Positions 6,636-12,976 of a stretch of 24,422 nt of DNA are shown here, piece after piece. The notes under the pieces are model-generated. The model was not told the origin of the DNA. It did no database searches and was given only the letters and a program-made list of their open reading frames with translations. The stretch comes from JBGVMW01 sp045125095. Its GTDB lineage: Bacteria; Bacillota; Clostridia; Lachnospirales; Lachnospiraceae. The number at the start of each line of letters is the position of its first letter. The stretch's first letter is position 1. The stretch spans positions 1 to 24,422 of the forward strand of contig JBGVMW010000132.1 of NCBI GenBank assembly GCA_045125095.1, given 5' to 3'. Position numbers and translations under genes: made by a program.

Positions 6636-6662
6636 GTAACTATGAGGGTACTGAATAGTTAC
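6636..6662 (+). other. Perfect inverted repeat in the dapF leader
   Basis: GTAACTAT (6636-6643) and ATAGTTAC (6655-6662) flank an 11-base loop, about 70 bases before dapF. A further GTAAC lies just upstream (about 6624) and AATAGAA recurs on both sides. It could be an operator or leader hairpin. It is too short for a lysine riboswitch and shows none of its landmarks. No clear promoter could be placed in 6557-6730. Confidence 0.4.
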
Positions 6663-6730
6663 CAATAGAAACTGCTTTATAGGAATTTAAGTTTGCTTGA
6701 GTCGTTTTTGATGGCAGTAAGGAGGAAGTT

Positions 6731-7570
6731 ATGCGTTTTACAAAAATGCAGGGGTTAGGGAATGATTATGTATATGTAAACTGCTTAGAAGAAAAAGTAG
6801 AAAATCCAGCGGAATTATCAATCAAAGTCAGTGACCGTCATTTCGGAATTGGCTCGGATGGATTGATATTAATCTGTCCATCTGACATTGCGGATTTTCG
6901 TATGGATATGTATAATGCGGATGGTTCTCGTGCAGAAATGTGTGGAAATGGAATTCGCTGTGTGGGAAAATATGTATATGATTTTGGATTAACAGACAAG
7001 GTAGATGTTAGCATAGAAACATTAGCAGGTATTAAATATCTTCATTTGGAAGTAGAGAATGGCAAAGTGAAACTAGTAACGGTAGACATGGGAACACCAG
7101 AATTATCGGCAAGAAAAATACCGATTATATCCGATAAAGAGACGGTGATATCAGAAAGCATTCTTGTTGGTGGCGTGGAATATAAAATGACAGGTGTATC
7201 CATGGGAAATCCGCATGCTGTTGTATATTTAGAAGACATGACACAATTGCAAATGGAACAGATAGGTCCTAAATTTGAAAAACATGAAAGATTTCCAAGT
7301 CGTATTAACACAGAGTTTGTGCAGGTGCTTGACCGTAACACGGTTGTCATGCGCGTCTGGGAGAGAGGCTCCGGTGAGACATTGGCGTGTGGAACAGGTG
7401 CTTGTGCCGTGGCAGTTGCCTCTATTTTGAACGGTTATACAGAAGATTCGGTAACTGTTAAGCTATTGGGTGGAGACTTGAAGATTACTTGGAACCGTGA
7501 AGAAAATAAAGTATATATGACTGGACCGGCTGAGGTTGCCTTTACGGGAGAAATTGATACGATTTCGTAA
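6731..7570 (+). CDS. dapF: Diaminopimelate epimerase
   Basis: A 279-residue, cofactor-independent epimerase converting LL- to meso-diaminopimelate for lysine and peptidoglycan. The N-terminus FTKMQGLGNDYVYVN is canonical. The first catalytic Cys is in EMCGNGIRC and the second in TLACGTGACA, and the GSGETLACGTGA block is intact. SMGNPHAVVYLED is the usual interdomain signature. ATG 6731 follows GGAGGAAGTT. No other lysine-pathway gene is adjacent; it looks monocistronic, with a hairpin-and-T terminator downstream. Length is normal. Confidence 0.97.
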   Translation: MRFTKMQGLGNDYVYVNCLEEKVENPAELSIKVSDRHFGIGSDGLILICPSDIADFRMDMYNADGSRAEMCGNGIRCVGKYVYDFGLTDKVDVSIETLAGIKYLHLEVENGKVKLVTVDMGTPELSARKIPIISDKETVISESILVGGVEYKMTGVSMGNPHAVVYLEDMTQLQMEQIGPKFEKHERFPSRINTEFVQVLDRNTVVMRVWERGSGETLACGTGACAVAVASILNGYTEDSVTVKLLGGDLKITWNREENKVYMTGPAEVAFTGEIDTIS

Positions 7571-7628
7571 TGTATGCTTTGTGCGGCTGACATATTTTTG
7601 AATTGGACAATACGAATTATAAAAAGGA

Positions 7629-7678
7629 AAAGAATTTGGATAAGGCTTGTAAACAAGCTATTTTCCAGATTCTTTTTT
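7629..7678 (+). terminator. Probable dapF terminator
   Basis: The long imperfect hairpin pairs AAAGAATTTGGA with TCCAGATTCTTT and, inside, GGCTTGT (7644-7650) with ACAAGCT (7653-7659). The 3' arm runs into a T-tract. It begins about 60 bases after the dapF stop. Confidence 0.75.
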
Positions 7679-7687
7679 GTTTAAAAA

Positions 7688-7703
7688 TTAACAAGCTTGT
7701 TAA
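7688..7703. other. Perfect 16 bp palindrome in the dapF-pta gap
   Basis: TTAACAAGCTTGTTAA is a perfect palindrome. It reuses the ACAAGC/GCTTGT words of the preceding terminator, so it could pair alternatively with that hairpin. The gap 7571-7887 otherwise holds the terminator, the pta promoter and AT-rich DNA; the 73-codon ORF across it is not credible. Confidence 0.5.
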
Positions 7704-7736
7704 AAAAATATTTATATGTTTTTTCTTTCAAACATG

Positions 7737-7767
7737 TATTGTATACAATAAACATATAGGGTATAAT
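7737..7767 (+). promoter_or_regulatory. pta promoter overlapped by a 14 bp palindrome
   Basis: A perfect TATAAT (7762-7767) lies 17 bp after a weak TTGTAT (7739-7744). The -35 sits inside the perfect palindrome TATTGTATACAATA (7737-7750). The core TTGTATACAA resembles operators of FadR-type GntR regulators; the regulator is unknown. A ~115-base leader precedes pta. Confidence 0.6.
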
Positions 7768-7887
7768 TACCACACAAAAGGCAATTACATAGGGTTTAGT
7801 ACAAGAAAATACATTGGTATATAAGGGAATTTGTAGTTTGATAATGTATGGAAACGTAAGATGTAAGGTAGGGAGGTTATTTAGAAA

Positions 7888-8889
7888 ATGGCATTTATTG
7901 ATTTGATTAAAGACAGGGCGAAACAGGATAAGAAAACTATCGTTTTACCTGAGACAAAGGATAAAAGAACGTTGATTGCAGCTGCCCAGGTTATGAAAGA
8001 AGGAACTGCAAACATTATCATGGTTGGTAAAGAAGAAAAAATTATGGATGGTGCGAACTGGCTGGATGTAGATTTGACAGGTGTTAAGGTGGTCGATCCG
8101 GATAATTGCGAAAAGTTTGAAGAATATGTTGAGTTGTTATATGAAACCAGAAAATCCAAAGGCATGACAATGGAAAAAGCGCGACAGATCTTATCAGAAG
8201 ACTGGCTTACGTTTGGAGTTATTATGGTAAAAGCAAAAGATGCAGACGGAATGGTAGCAGGTGCCTGCCATGCAACAGCTGATGTGTTAAGACCGTCTTT
8301 GCAGATATTAAAGACGGCACCGGGAACAGAGCTTGTGTCTGGATTTTTTATTCTGGATGTACCGAATTGTGATATGGGAGAGCATGGAACGTTTCTCTTT
8401 GCAGACTGTGGCTTGAATCAGGATCCTACAGCGGAAGAATTAGCAGCCATTGCAGATAGCAGTGCCAAGAGTTTTCGTAATCTGGTAGGAGCAAAGCCGA
8501 TTATTGCGATGTTATCTCATTCTACAAAAGGCAGTGCCAAGCATCCGTTGGTAGATAAAGTTGTGGAAGCAACCAGAATTGCCCATGAAAAATATCCACA
8601 GCTTACTCTTGATGGTGAATTGCAGACAGATGCGGCACTTGTTCCTTCTATCGCAAAATCCAAGGCGCCTGGCAGTGAAGTTGGTGGTATGGCAAATGTA
8701 TTGATTTTTCCGAACCTTGATTGTGGTAATATCGGTTATAAACTGGTACAGAGACTGGCAAAGGCAGAAGCTTACGGACCAATGCTTCAGGGCATTTCAA
8801 GACCGGTAAATGATTTGTCGCGTGGATGCAGCGCAGAGGATATCGTTGGTGTAATTGCGCTGACAGCCGTACAGGCACAGCTTGTATAG
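7888..8889 (+). CDS. pta: Phosphate acetyltransferase
   Basis: A 333-residue enzyme of the short PTA/PTB family, interconverting acetyl-CoA and acetyl phosphate in fermentative acetate formation. Visible signatures are TIVLPETKDKRTLIAAAQ, GMVAGACHATADVLRPSLQI, GLNQDPTAEELAAIA, MLSHSTKGSAKHPLVDKV, ELQTDAALVP and ANVLIFPNLDCGNIGYKL. ATG 7888 has GGGAGG eleven bases upstream. In many related genomes ackA follows pta directly; here the next gene is yceD with its own promoter, so acetate kinase must be encoded elsewhere if acetate is made this way. No strong terminator follows. Confidence 0.96.
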   Translation: MAFIDLIKDRAKQDKKTIVLPETKDKRTLIAAAQVMKEGTANIIMVGKEEKIMDGANWLDVDLTGVKVVDPDNCEKFEEYVELLYETRKSKGMTMEKARQILSEDWLTFGVIMVKAKDADGMVAGACHATADVLRPSLQILKTAPGTELVSGFFILDVPNCDMGEHGTFLFADCGLNQDPTAEELAAIADSSAKSFRNLVGAKPIIAMLSHSTKGSAKHPLVDKVVEATRIAHEKYPQLTLDGELQTDAALVPSIAKSKAPGSEVGGMANVLIFPNLDCGNIGYKLVQRLAKAEAYGPMLQGISRPVNDLSRGCSAEDIVGVIALTAVQAQLV

Positions 8890-8915
8890 AACTTAAAATA
8901 AACTGCAAAAAATTG

Positions 8916-8944
8916 TTGACAAATGTTTATCATGTGGTTATAAT
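8916..8944 (+). promoter_or_regulatory. Perfect-consensus promoter of yceD-rpmF
   Basis: TTGACA (8916-8921), exactly 17 bp, then TATAAT (8939-8944). Both hexamers and the spacing are ideal, as expected for a ribosomal-protein transcript. Confidence 0.92.
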
Positions 8945-9020
8945 TGTTTAGGTGTGAAAAAACCGTAGAATGTTTTGCGGATGCTTTACATTCTTATCTT
9001 TCAAAGTGTTAGGAGAGAAT

Positions 9021-9581
9021 ATGGTTATTCATTTGTCAGACATGCTACTTCAAGATGGCAGGGTAGAAACAAGAGAGATTGTATTTGAACAGGAAGTAAT
9101 TACATTTCAGAATGTGGAATATAAGATACTTGCAAAAGAACCGGTACAGCTTACCTTTACTAATAAAGGAAAGAAGATTTTAGAGATTCGCGCTGTGGCA
9201 AGGTTTACAGTAGCAATACCTTGTGACCGTTGCTTAAACGATGTGGCAACTGAATTAGCACTTGATTTTTCCAGAGAGGTTGATTTTAAATTAACGGAGG
9301 AGGAACGGTGCGAACAATTAGACGAGAACGATTTTATAGCAGGATATGAACTTGATGTGGATGCATTCCTTATGAGTGAAATTCTGTTAATCTGGCCACT
9401 TAAGATTTTATGTAAAGAGAACTGTAAAGGACTCTGTAAGGTCTGTGGTAAGAATCGGAACTTAATTGACTGTGGCTGTGATCAGACAGTAATTGATCCG
9501 AGAATGGATGCGTTCCGTGATATTTTTGAACAGATTAGAAACAGCTCTGCTGCTTCAGATGATGAAAATAAGGAGGTGTGA
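9021..9581 (+). CDS. yceD: YceD family (DUF177) protein, 23S rRNA/L32-linked
   Basis: A 186-residue protein. Members sit beside rpmF in most bacteria and have been implicated in 23S rRNA accumulation or ribosome assembly. The core motif PCDRCLNDV appears at about residues 68-76. A C-terminal cysteine cluster, CKENCKGLCKVCGKNRN then DCGC, is the usual zinc-like feature of Firmicute members, and an acidic tail ends the protein. ATG 9021 is selected for AGGAGAG just upstream; an in-frame ATG at 8970 would add 17 atypical residues. It is four bases from rpmF and cotranscribed from the consensus promoter at 8916. Confidence 0.9.
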   Translation: MVIHLSDMLLQDGRVETREIVFEQEVITFQNVEYKILAKEPVQLTFTNKGKKILEIRAVARFTVAIPCDRCLNDVATELALDFSREVDFKLTEEERCEQLDENDFIAGYELDVDAFLMSEILLIWPLKILCKENCKGLCKVCGKNRNLIDCGCDQTVIDPRMDAFRDIFEQIRNSSAASDDENKEV

Positions 9582-9585
9582 TGAT

Positions 9586-9765
9586 ATGTCAATTTGTCCT
9601 AAGAATAAATCTTCCAAGGCTAGACGTGACAAGAGAAGAGCAAACTGGAAAATGTCTGCTCCAACTTTAGTTAAATGTAGCAAATGTGGTGAATTAATGA
9701 TGCCACACAGAGTTTGTAAGGCTTGTGGTTCTTACAACAAGAAGGAAATCATTGCCGTTGACTAA
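9586..9765 (+). CDS. rpmF: Ribosomal protein L32
   Basis: A 59-residue large-subunit protein. The basic N-terminus, KNKSSKARRDKRRANWK, is typical, followed by a zinc ribbon with two CxxC pairs (CSKC and CKAC). This is the zinc-binding form; cysteine-free paralogs exist in some bacteria but none is here. The start is ATG 9586 with AGGAGG at 9571-9576. plsX and acpP, which often follow, are absent: a terminator ends the operon 20 bases downstream. Confidence 0.97.
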   Translation: MSICPKNKSSKARRDKRRANWKMSAPTLVKCSKCGELMMPHRVCKACGSYNKKEIIAVD

Positions 9766-9783
9766 TAACGGAAAACAGTAAAA

Positions 9784-9820
9784 AACAAGGACTTCATAGA
9801 TAGCAAGTCCTTGTTTTTTT
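9784..9820 (+). terminator. Terminator of yceD-rpmF
   Basis: AACAAGGACTT (9784-9794) pairs perfectly with AAGTCCTTGTT (9805-9815), with a 10-base loop and a T-tract to 9820. Confidence 0.95.
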
Positions 9821-9844
9821 ATATATTATGGAATGTAATACTTG

Positions 9845-9882
9845 AACTTTCCTAGTATATAAAAAGTGATGCGCACGAATTT
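9845..9882 (+). repeat. Remnant of the three-hairpin repeat (copy 3)
   Basis: These 38 bases match the middle of copies 1 and 2: the right arm of hairpin A (TTTCCTAGTATATA) and the left arm of hairpin B (GATGCGCACGAATTT). TATATATTATGGAA at 9820-9833 may be a decayed left arm of hairpin A. Hairpin C and the rest of B are missing. The gap 9766-10134 otherwise holds the rpmF terminator, a promoter and the leader hairpins. Confidence 0.8.
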
Positions 9883-10008
9883 CATAATTTGTTGTACATG
9901 ATAAGTAGATAAATAAAATTATTCATAAAGTGAATTGGTACTTTTGCACTATATAATAAAACTTTGCACATGCAAATTGCCAGTTTTTCTCAATTACGAA
10001 AAAATTAC

Positions 10009-10037
10009 TTGTAAATGAGAATGGAGTCTGCTAAAAT
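10009..10037 (+). promoter_or_regulatory. Probable promoter of the phospholipase-like gene
   Basis: TTGTAA (10009-10014) and TAAAAT (10032-10037) are spaced by 17 bp. The predicted start near 10044 gives a ~90-base leader containing two hairpins. Confidence 0.5.
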
Positions 10038-10055
10038 GGGCAATGTAAATAATAT

Positions 10056-10121
10056 ATACAGGGGATAGTGAAAGAACGTGCCCTGTATCATTTAAAATGG
10101 ATGTGCCTATGTTCAGGCACA
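10056..10121 (+). other. Tandem hairpins in the leader of the phospholipase-like gene
   Basis: ATACAGGG (10056-10063) pairs perfectly with CCCTGTAT (10081-10088) around 17 bases. TGTGCCT (10102-10108) pairs with AGGCACA (10115-10121) around 6 bases. The second stem ends where the AAAAAGGGG ribosome site begins, so folding could affect translation. I do not recognise a known riboswitch class. Confidence 0.55.
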
Positions 10122-10134
10122 AAAAGGGGTAAAC

Positions 10135-10725
10135 ATGAGAAAAAAATCACATATTTCAGTAGCAAGATACATTGTATCGGATTTGGGAAACATGGAGATT
10201 GGATTAGTAGAACATAAGAAAGCGTTTTATTTAGGGAATATCTTGCCGGATTGCAAGCCTTCTTTTCTTACAACGAAGCATGAGATAGAAGGTACCTTTG
10301 ATAAATTCTGTGAAGACTTACACACTTTGTTTGAAAAGTATGATTTACTCGATTTTAATGCAAGAGCGTTTTATCGTGATTTGGGTCAGTTAATTCATTA
10401 TCTTGCAGATTATTTTACATTTCCACATAACAAAATCTATGATGGAAGCTTGAAAGACCATTGTGCATATGAAAAACAGTTAAAACTGACTATGAATGAA
10501 TATTTAGCCAGTGGTGAGGTTCAGTTAAATGTAGCTGCTGGAATGCGCGTTCGTTCATTAGAAGAATTGACGGAGTATGTATTAAATGTGCATAAAGAGT
10601 ATTTGGAAGATACACACACAGTAGAAGAAGATTGTCGTTATATTGTTAGTATTTGCCATTCTTTTGTGGTAACGGTAATTAATTTATTTTTTGTGGAGAT
10701 GGATTTTCGTCCGGCAATTGCATAA
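10135..10725 (+). CDS. Zinc-dependent phospholipase C-like protein
   Basis: A 196-residue protein resembling the Zn_dep_PLPC family (bacterial phospholipase C / S1-P1 nuclease fold). Expected metal ligands are His and Asp residues in SHISVARYI, GNILPDCKPSF, TKHEIEGTF and especially LGQLIHYLADYFTFPHN, followed by YEKQL. No signal peptide is seen, unlike secreted clostridial alpha-toxin, so it is probably cytoplasmic and of unknown substrate. ATG 10135 follows AAAAAGGGGT. It is monocistronic, between its own promoter and a terminator. Family call good, activity inferred. Confidence 0.8.
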   Translation: MRKKSHISVARYIVSDLGNMEIGLVEHKKAFYLGNILPDCKPSFLTTKHEIEGTFDKFCEDLHTLFEKYDLLDFNARAFYRDLGQLIHYLADYFTFPHNKIYDGSLKDHCAYEKQLKLTMNEYLASGEVQLNVAAGMRVRSLEELTEYVLNVHKEYLEDTHTVEEDCRYIVSICHSFVVTVINLFFVEMDFRPAIA

Positions 10726-10741
10726 AGGAATGGTATGTCAT

Positions 10742-10783
10742 AACAGAGTGCCGAGGGTTACGCCTTTGGTTCTCTGTTTTTTT
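10742..10783 (+). terminator. Terminator of the phospholipase-like gene
   Basis: An outer stem AACAGAG/CTCTGTT encloses an inner stem CCGAGGG/CCTTTGG with G-T pairs, followed by a T-tract at 10777-10783. Confidence 0.85.
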
Positions 10784-10792
10784 GTGTACCAT

Positions 10793-10815
10793 ACACTAAC
10801 ACAATGTCTTAGTGT
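10793..10815. promoter_or_regulatory. Near-perfect 23 bp palindrome upstream of ktrB
   Basis: The 11-base arms are symmetric about A10804 with one mismatch pair (outer ACACTAA ... TTAGTGT). CTAACAC (10796-10802) recurs inverted as GTGTTAG at 10859-10865, so there may be a second half-site or an alternative pairing. It could be an operator. No ydaO (c-di-AMP) riboswitch features were seen in the 138-base gap. Confidence 0.45.
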
Positions 10816-10921
10816 CGAAATCTTACATACGATATGCTATTGCAATTTGCACATGAAAGTGTTAGAGTTTTACCATATCAAAATATGTACATGATTACAA
10901 TGGTATGAATAGAGGTAATGT

Positions 10922-12319
10922 ATGAAAAAATCATTTCGTTTGCTGGAAGAAAAACTGACTGCATCGCAAATTATTATGCTTGGATTTTTGTGTGTGATAG
11001 CAGTAGGTACGCTTATATTAATGATGCCATTTTGCAGTATGGATGGAAGTATGACCTCATGGGTAGATGCGTTGTTTACAGCAACCACTTCAACCTGTGT
11101 GACAGGGTTGGTGACGGTTTCCACCTATGGGCATTGGTCAATGATAGGTAAGGTTGTAATACTGACATTGATTCAAATTGGCGGTTTGGGTTTTATGACA
11201 TGTTTTACTATGATGCTTATGGCATTTGGAAAGCGTGTGACATTGCGAGAGAGAATGGTAATCCAGGATTCGCTGAATGAGACGGGGCTGACGGGCATGG
11301 TCAGGCTGGTGCGACGAATGATAAAAGGTACTGTATGTGTAGAAGGAATAGGAGCACTTTTTTATATGGTGAAATTAGTTCCTGAATATGGAATAAAAGG
11401 AATTTTTTATTCTATATTTACATCAGTATCAGCTTTTTGTAATGCGGGTATGGATTTGTTTGGTGATACCAGTCTGGTACGATATGTTCATGATTATTAT
11501 ATGAATGTTGTGACCATGGTACTGATTGTTCTTGGGGGATTGGGCTTTACGGTATGGTGGGATGTGTTGGATAATCTGAAGAAAGCCAGAATGGTAAATG
11601 CGTTTAAAAGAAAACCGTGGAAAGTATTTCAGAAAGGCTTGTCGCTGCATACAAAATTAGTGTTGGCTGCAACGGTGATTTTAATTGGACTGGGGGCTTT
11701 TATTATTTTTCTTGCAGAGTACAATAATGAAGCGACGATGGCTCATTTTACAATTCCGCAAAAACTGTTAGCGTCAATATTTCAATCAGTAACAACAAGA
11801 ACAGCAGGATTTCAGACGATACCGCAGGAAAATTTTTCTATATCATCACAATTGGTATCGGTGATTCTGATGTTTATCGGTGGTTCCTCGGCAGGTACAG
11901 CGGGTGGTGTAAAAACAACAACAATAGCAGTAATTGTGCTTATGGTGTTATCTGTTGTGAGAGGCAGGGAACGCACAGAAGTGTTTGAACGCACAATTCC
12001 AAGCAATACTATTCGTAAGGCGTTTACCATTACGACTATTAGTGCGGTAATTGTGGTAGGAGCGACTATGTTGCTTTCTGTACTGCAACCGTTAGAACGC
12101 GCAATGCCGTTGTTGTATGAGACAGTGTCAGCGTTGGCGACGGTAGGATTGTCGCAGGGACTTACCGGCAGTCTCACAATACCAGCAAAGCTTTTAATGA
12201 TAGTGATGATGTTTATAGGAAGAATTGGTCCGATGACGATGGCATTTGCCATAGGCACACGGTTAAAAGCAGCAAAGGATAATATAAAGTATCCGGATGA
12301 AAATGTTCTTGTGGGATAA
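10922..12319 (+). CDS. ktrB: KtrB-type potassium uptake membrane subunit
   Basis: A 465-residue membrane protein of the TrkH/KtrB/HKT family, the ion-conducting subunit for K+ (often Na+-coupled) uptake. Four pore-loop repeats are visible, each with the filter glycine: TTSTCVTGLV, SVSAFCNAGMDLF, SVTTRTAGFQTI and SALATVGLSQGLTG. FIGGSSAGTAGGVKTTT and the terminal FIGRIGPMT are further family blocks. Eight membrane spans fit the length. AGAGGT is six bases upstream of ATG 10922. The regulatory subunit KtrA (RCK/TrkA-N), usually next to ktrB in Firmicutes, is not present on either side: rimP follows. Confidence 0.93.
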   Translation: MKKSFRLLEEKLTASQIIMLGFLCVIAVGTLILMMPFCSMDGSMTSWVDALFTATTSTCVTGLVTVSTYGHWSMIGKVVILTLIQIGGLGFMTCFTMMLMAFGKRVTLRERMVIQDSLNETGLTGMVRLVRRMIKGTVCVEGIGALFYMVKLVPEYGIKGIFYSIFTSVSAFCNAGMDLFGDTSLVRYVHDYYMNVVTMVLIVLGGLGFTVWWDVLDNLKKARMVNAFKRKPWKVFQKGLSLHTKLVLAATVILIGLGAFIIFLAEYNNEATMAHFTIPQKLLASIFQSVTTRTAGFQTIPQENFSISSQLVSVILMFIGGSSAGTAGGVKTTTIAVIVLMVLSVVRGRERTEVFERTIPSNTIRKAFTITTISAVIVVGATMLLSVLQPLERAMPLLYETVSALATVGLSQGLTGSLTIPAKLLMIVMMFIGRIGPMTMAFAIGTRLKAAKDNIKYPDENVLVG

Positions 12320-12342
12320 GACTAAGGAATTGTAAAAAATAC

Positions 12343-12371
12343 TTGTATTTTATGAGAAAACGTGTTACACT
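12343..12371 (+). promoter_or_regulatory. Possible promoter of the rimP-infB operon
   Basis: TTGTAT (12343-12348), 17 bp, then TACACT (12366-12371) preceded by TGT (an extended -10 TGn). The predicted leader is about 110 bases and contains the hairpin at 12397-12424. Confidence 0.5.
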
Positions 12372-12396
12372 ATGTATTGATATTGAGTTGACTGGA

Positions 12397-12424
12397 AAAA
12401 GAGTGGGTTTTTACCCACTCTTTT
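12397..12424 (+). terminator. ktrB terminator or rimP leader hairpin
   Basis: AAAAGAGTGGG (12397-12407) pairs perfectly with CCCACTCTTTT (12414-12424) around a 6-base loop. The U-tail lies within the 3' arm. It is 77 bases after the ktrB stop and 61 bases before rimP. If the promoter at 12343 is real, the hairpin is inside the rimP leader and could act as an attenuator. Confidence 0.7.
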
Positions 12425-12485
12425 CTGTGCAGTACGAAGATTGATTCCTCCGGTGTGACTATACCGGGCAGAAAGAGAGGAAGGC

Positions 12486-12953
12486 ATGACGAAAAAGGAA
12501 GGATACGAACAGAAAACAGAAGCAATTTTACAGCCAATTCTTGACGAACATCATTTTGAACTGGTTGACGTGGAATACGTGAAGGAAGGTGGTAACTGGT
12601 ATCTGCGTGCTTATATTGACAAAGAAGGCGGTATCAATGTTGACGATTGCGAAGTTGTCAGCCGTGCATTAGGAGATATTTTAGATCAGAAGGATTATAT
12701 TGAAGAATCCTACATTCTGGAAGTAAGTTCTCCGGGTCTTGGCAGACCACTGAAGAAGGAACGTGACTTCGAGAGAAGTCTTGGCAAGGAAGTTGAGATT
12801 CGTACCTATCGTGCCATCGATAAGCAGAAGGAATTTACAGGATTTTTAAAAGATTATAACAAAGAAGAAGTTACTATTGTTATGGATGATGAAACAGAAA
12901 AGACATTTGCAAGAAATGAAATTGCACTCATTCGTCTGGCATTTACATTTTAG
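12486..12953 (+). CDS. rimP: Ribosome maturation factor RimP
   Basis: A 155-residue factor for 30S subunit maturation. The N-terminal alpha/beta domain contains FELVDVEYVKEGGNWYLRAY and IDKEGGINVDDCEVVSRALG, then YILEVSSPGLGRPLKKERDF, the family hallmark. The C-terminal SH3-like domain (about 90-155) ends in NEIALIRLAFTF. ATG 12486 follows AGAGAGGAAGG. It is the first gene of the transcription/translation operon, as usual. Confidence 0.97.
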   Translation: MTKKEGYEQKTEAILQPILDEHHFELVDVEYVKEGGNWYLRAYIDKEGGINVDDCEVVSRALGDILDQKDYIEESYILEVSSPGLGRPLKKERDFERSLGKEVEIRTYRAIDKQKEFTGFLKDYNKEEVTIVMDDETEKTFARNEIALIRLAFTF

Positions 12954-12976
12954 AGAATTTGGAGGATGGTAAGAAA

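Noticed and set aside
6557..6730. Lysine riboswitch upstream of dapF
   Set aside because: The leader holds only one 8 bp hairpin and is too small for the five-helix lysine aptamer.
7603..7824. 73-codon plus-strand ORF between dapF and pta
   Set aside because: It runs through the dapF terminator, a palindrome and the pta promoter, has no convincing ribosome site, and is Lys/Ile/Phe-rich as random AT-rich DNA would be.
9961..10000. Possible third copy of repeat family 2 (GCAAATTGCCAG)
   Set aside because: Only about 12 bases match; the flanks do not align, so it could be chance.
10784..10921. c-di-AMP (ydaO) riboswitch upstream of ktrB
   Set aside because: Expected for clostridial K+ genes, but the gap is short and the conserved core sequences are not visible.
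10918..11151. 77-codon ORF starting four bases before ktrB
   Set aside because: It overlaps the well-supported ktrB in another frame and shares its ribosome site; no recognisable product.
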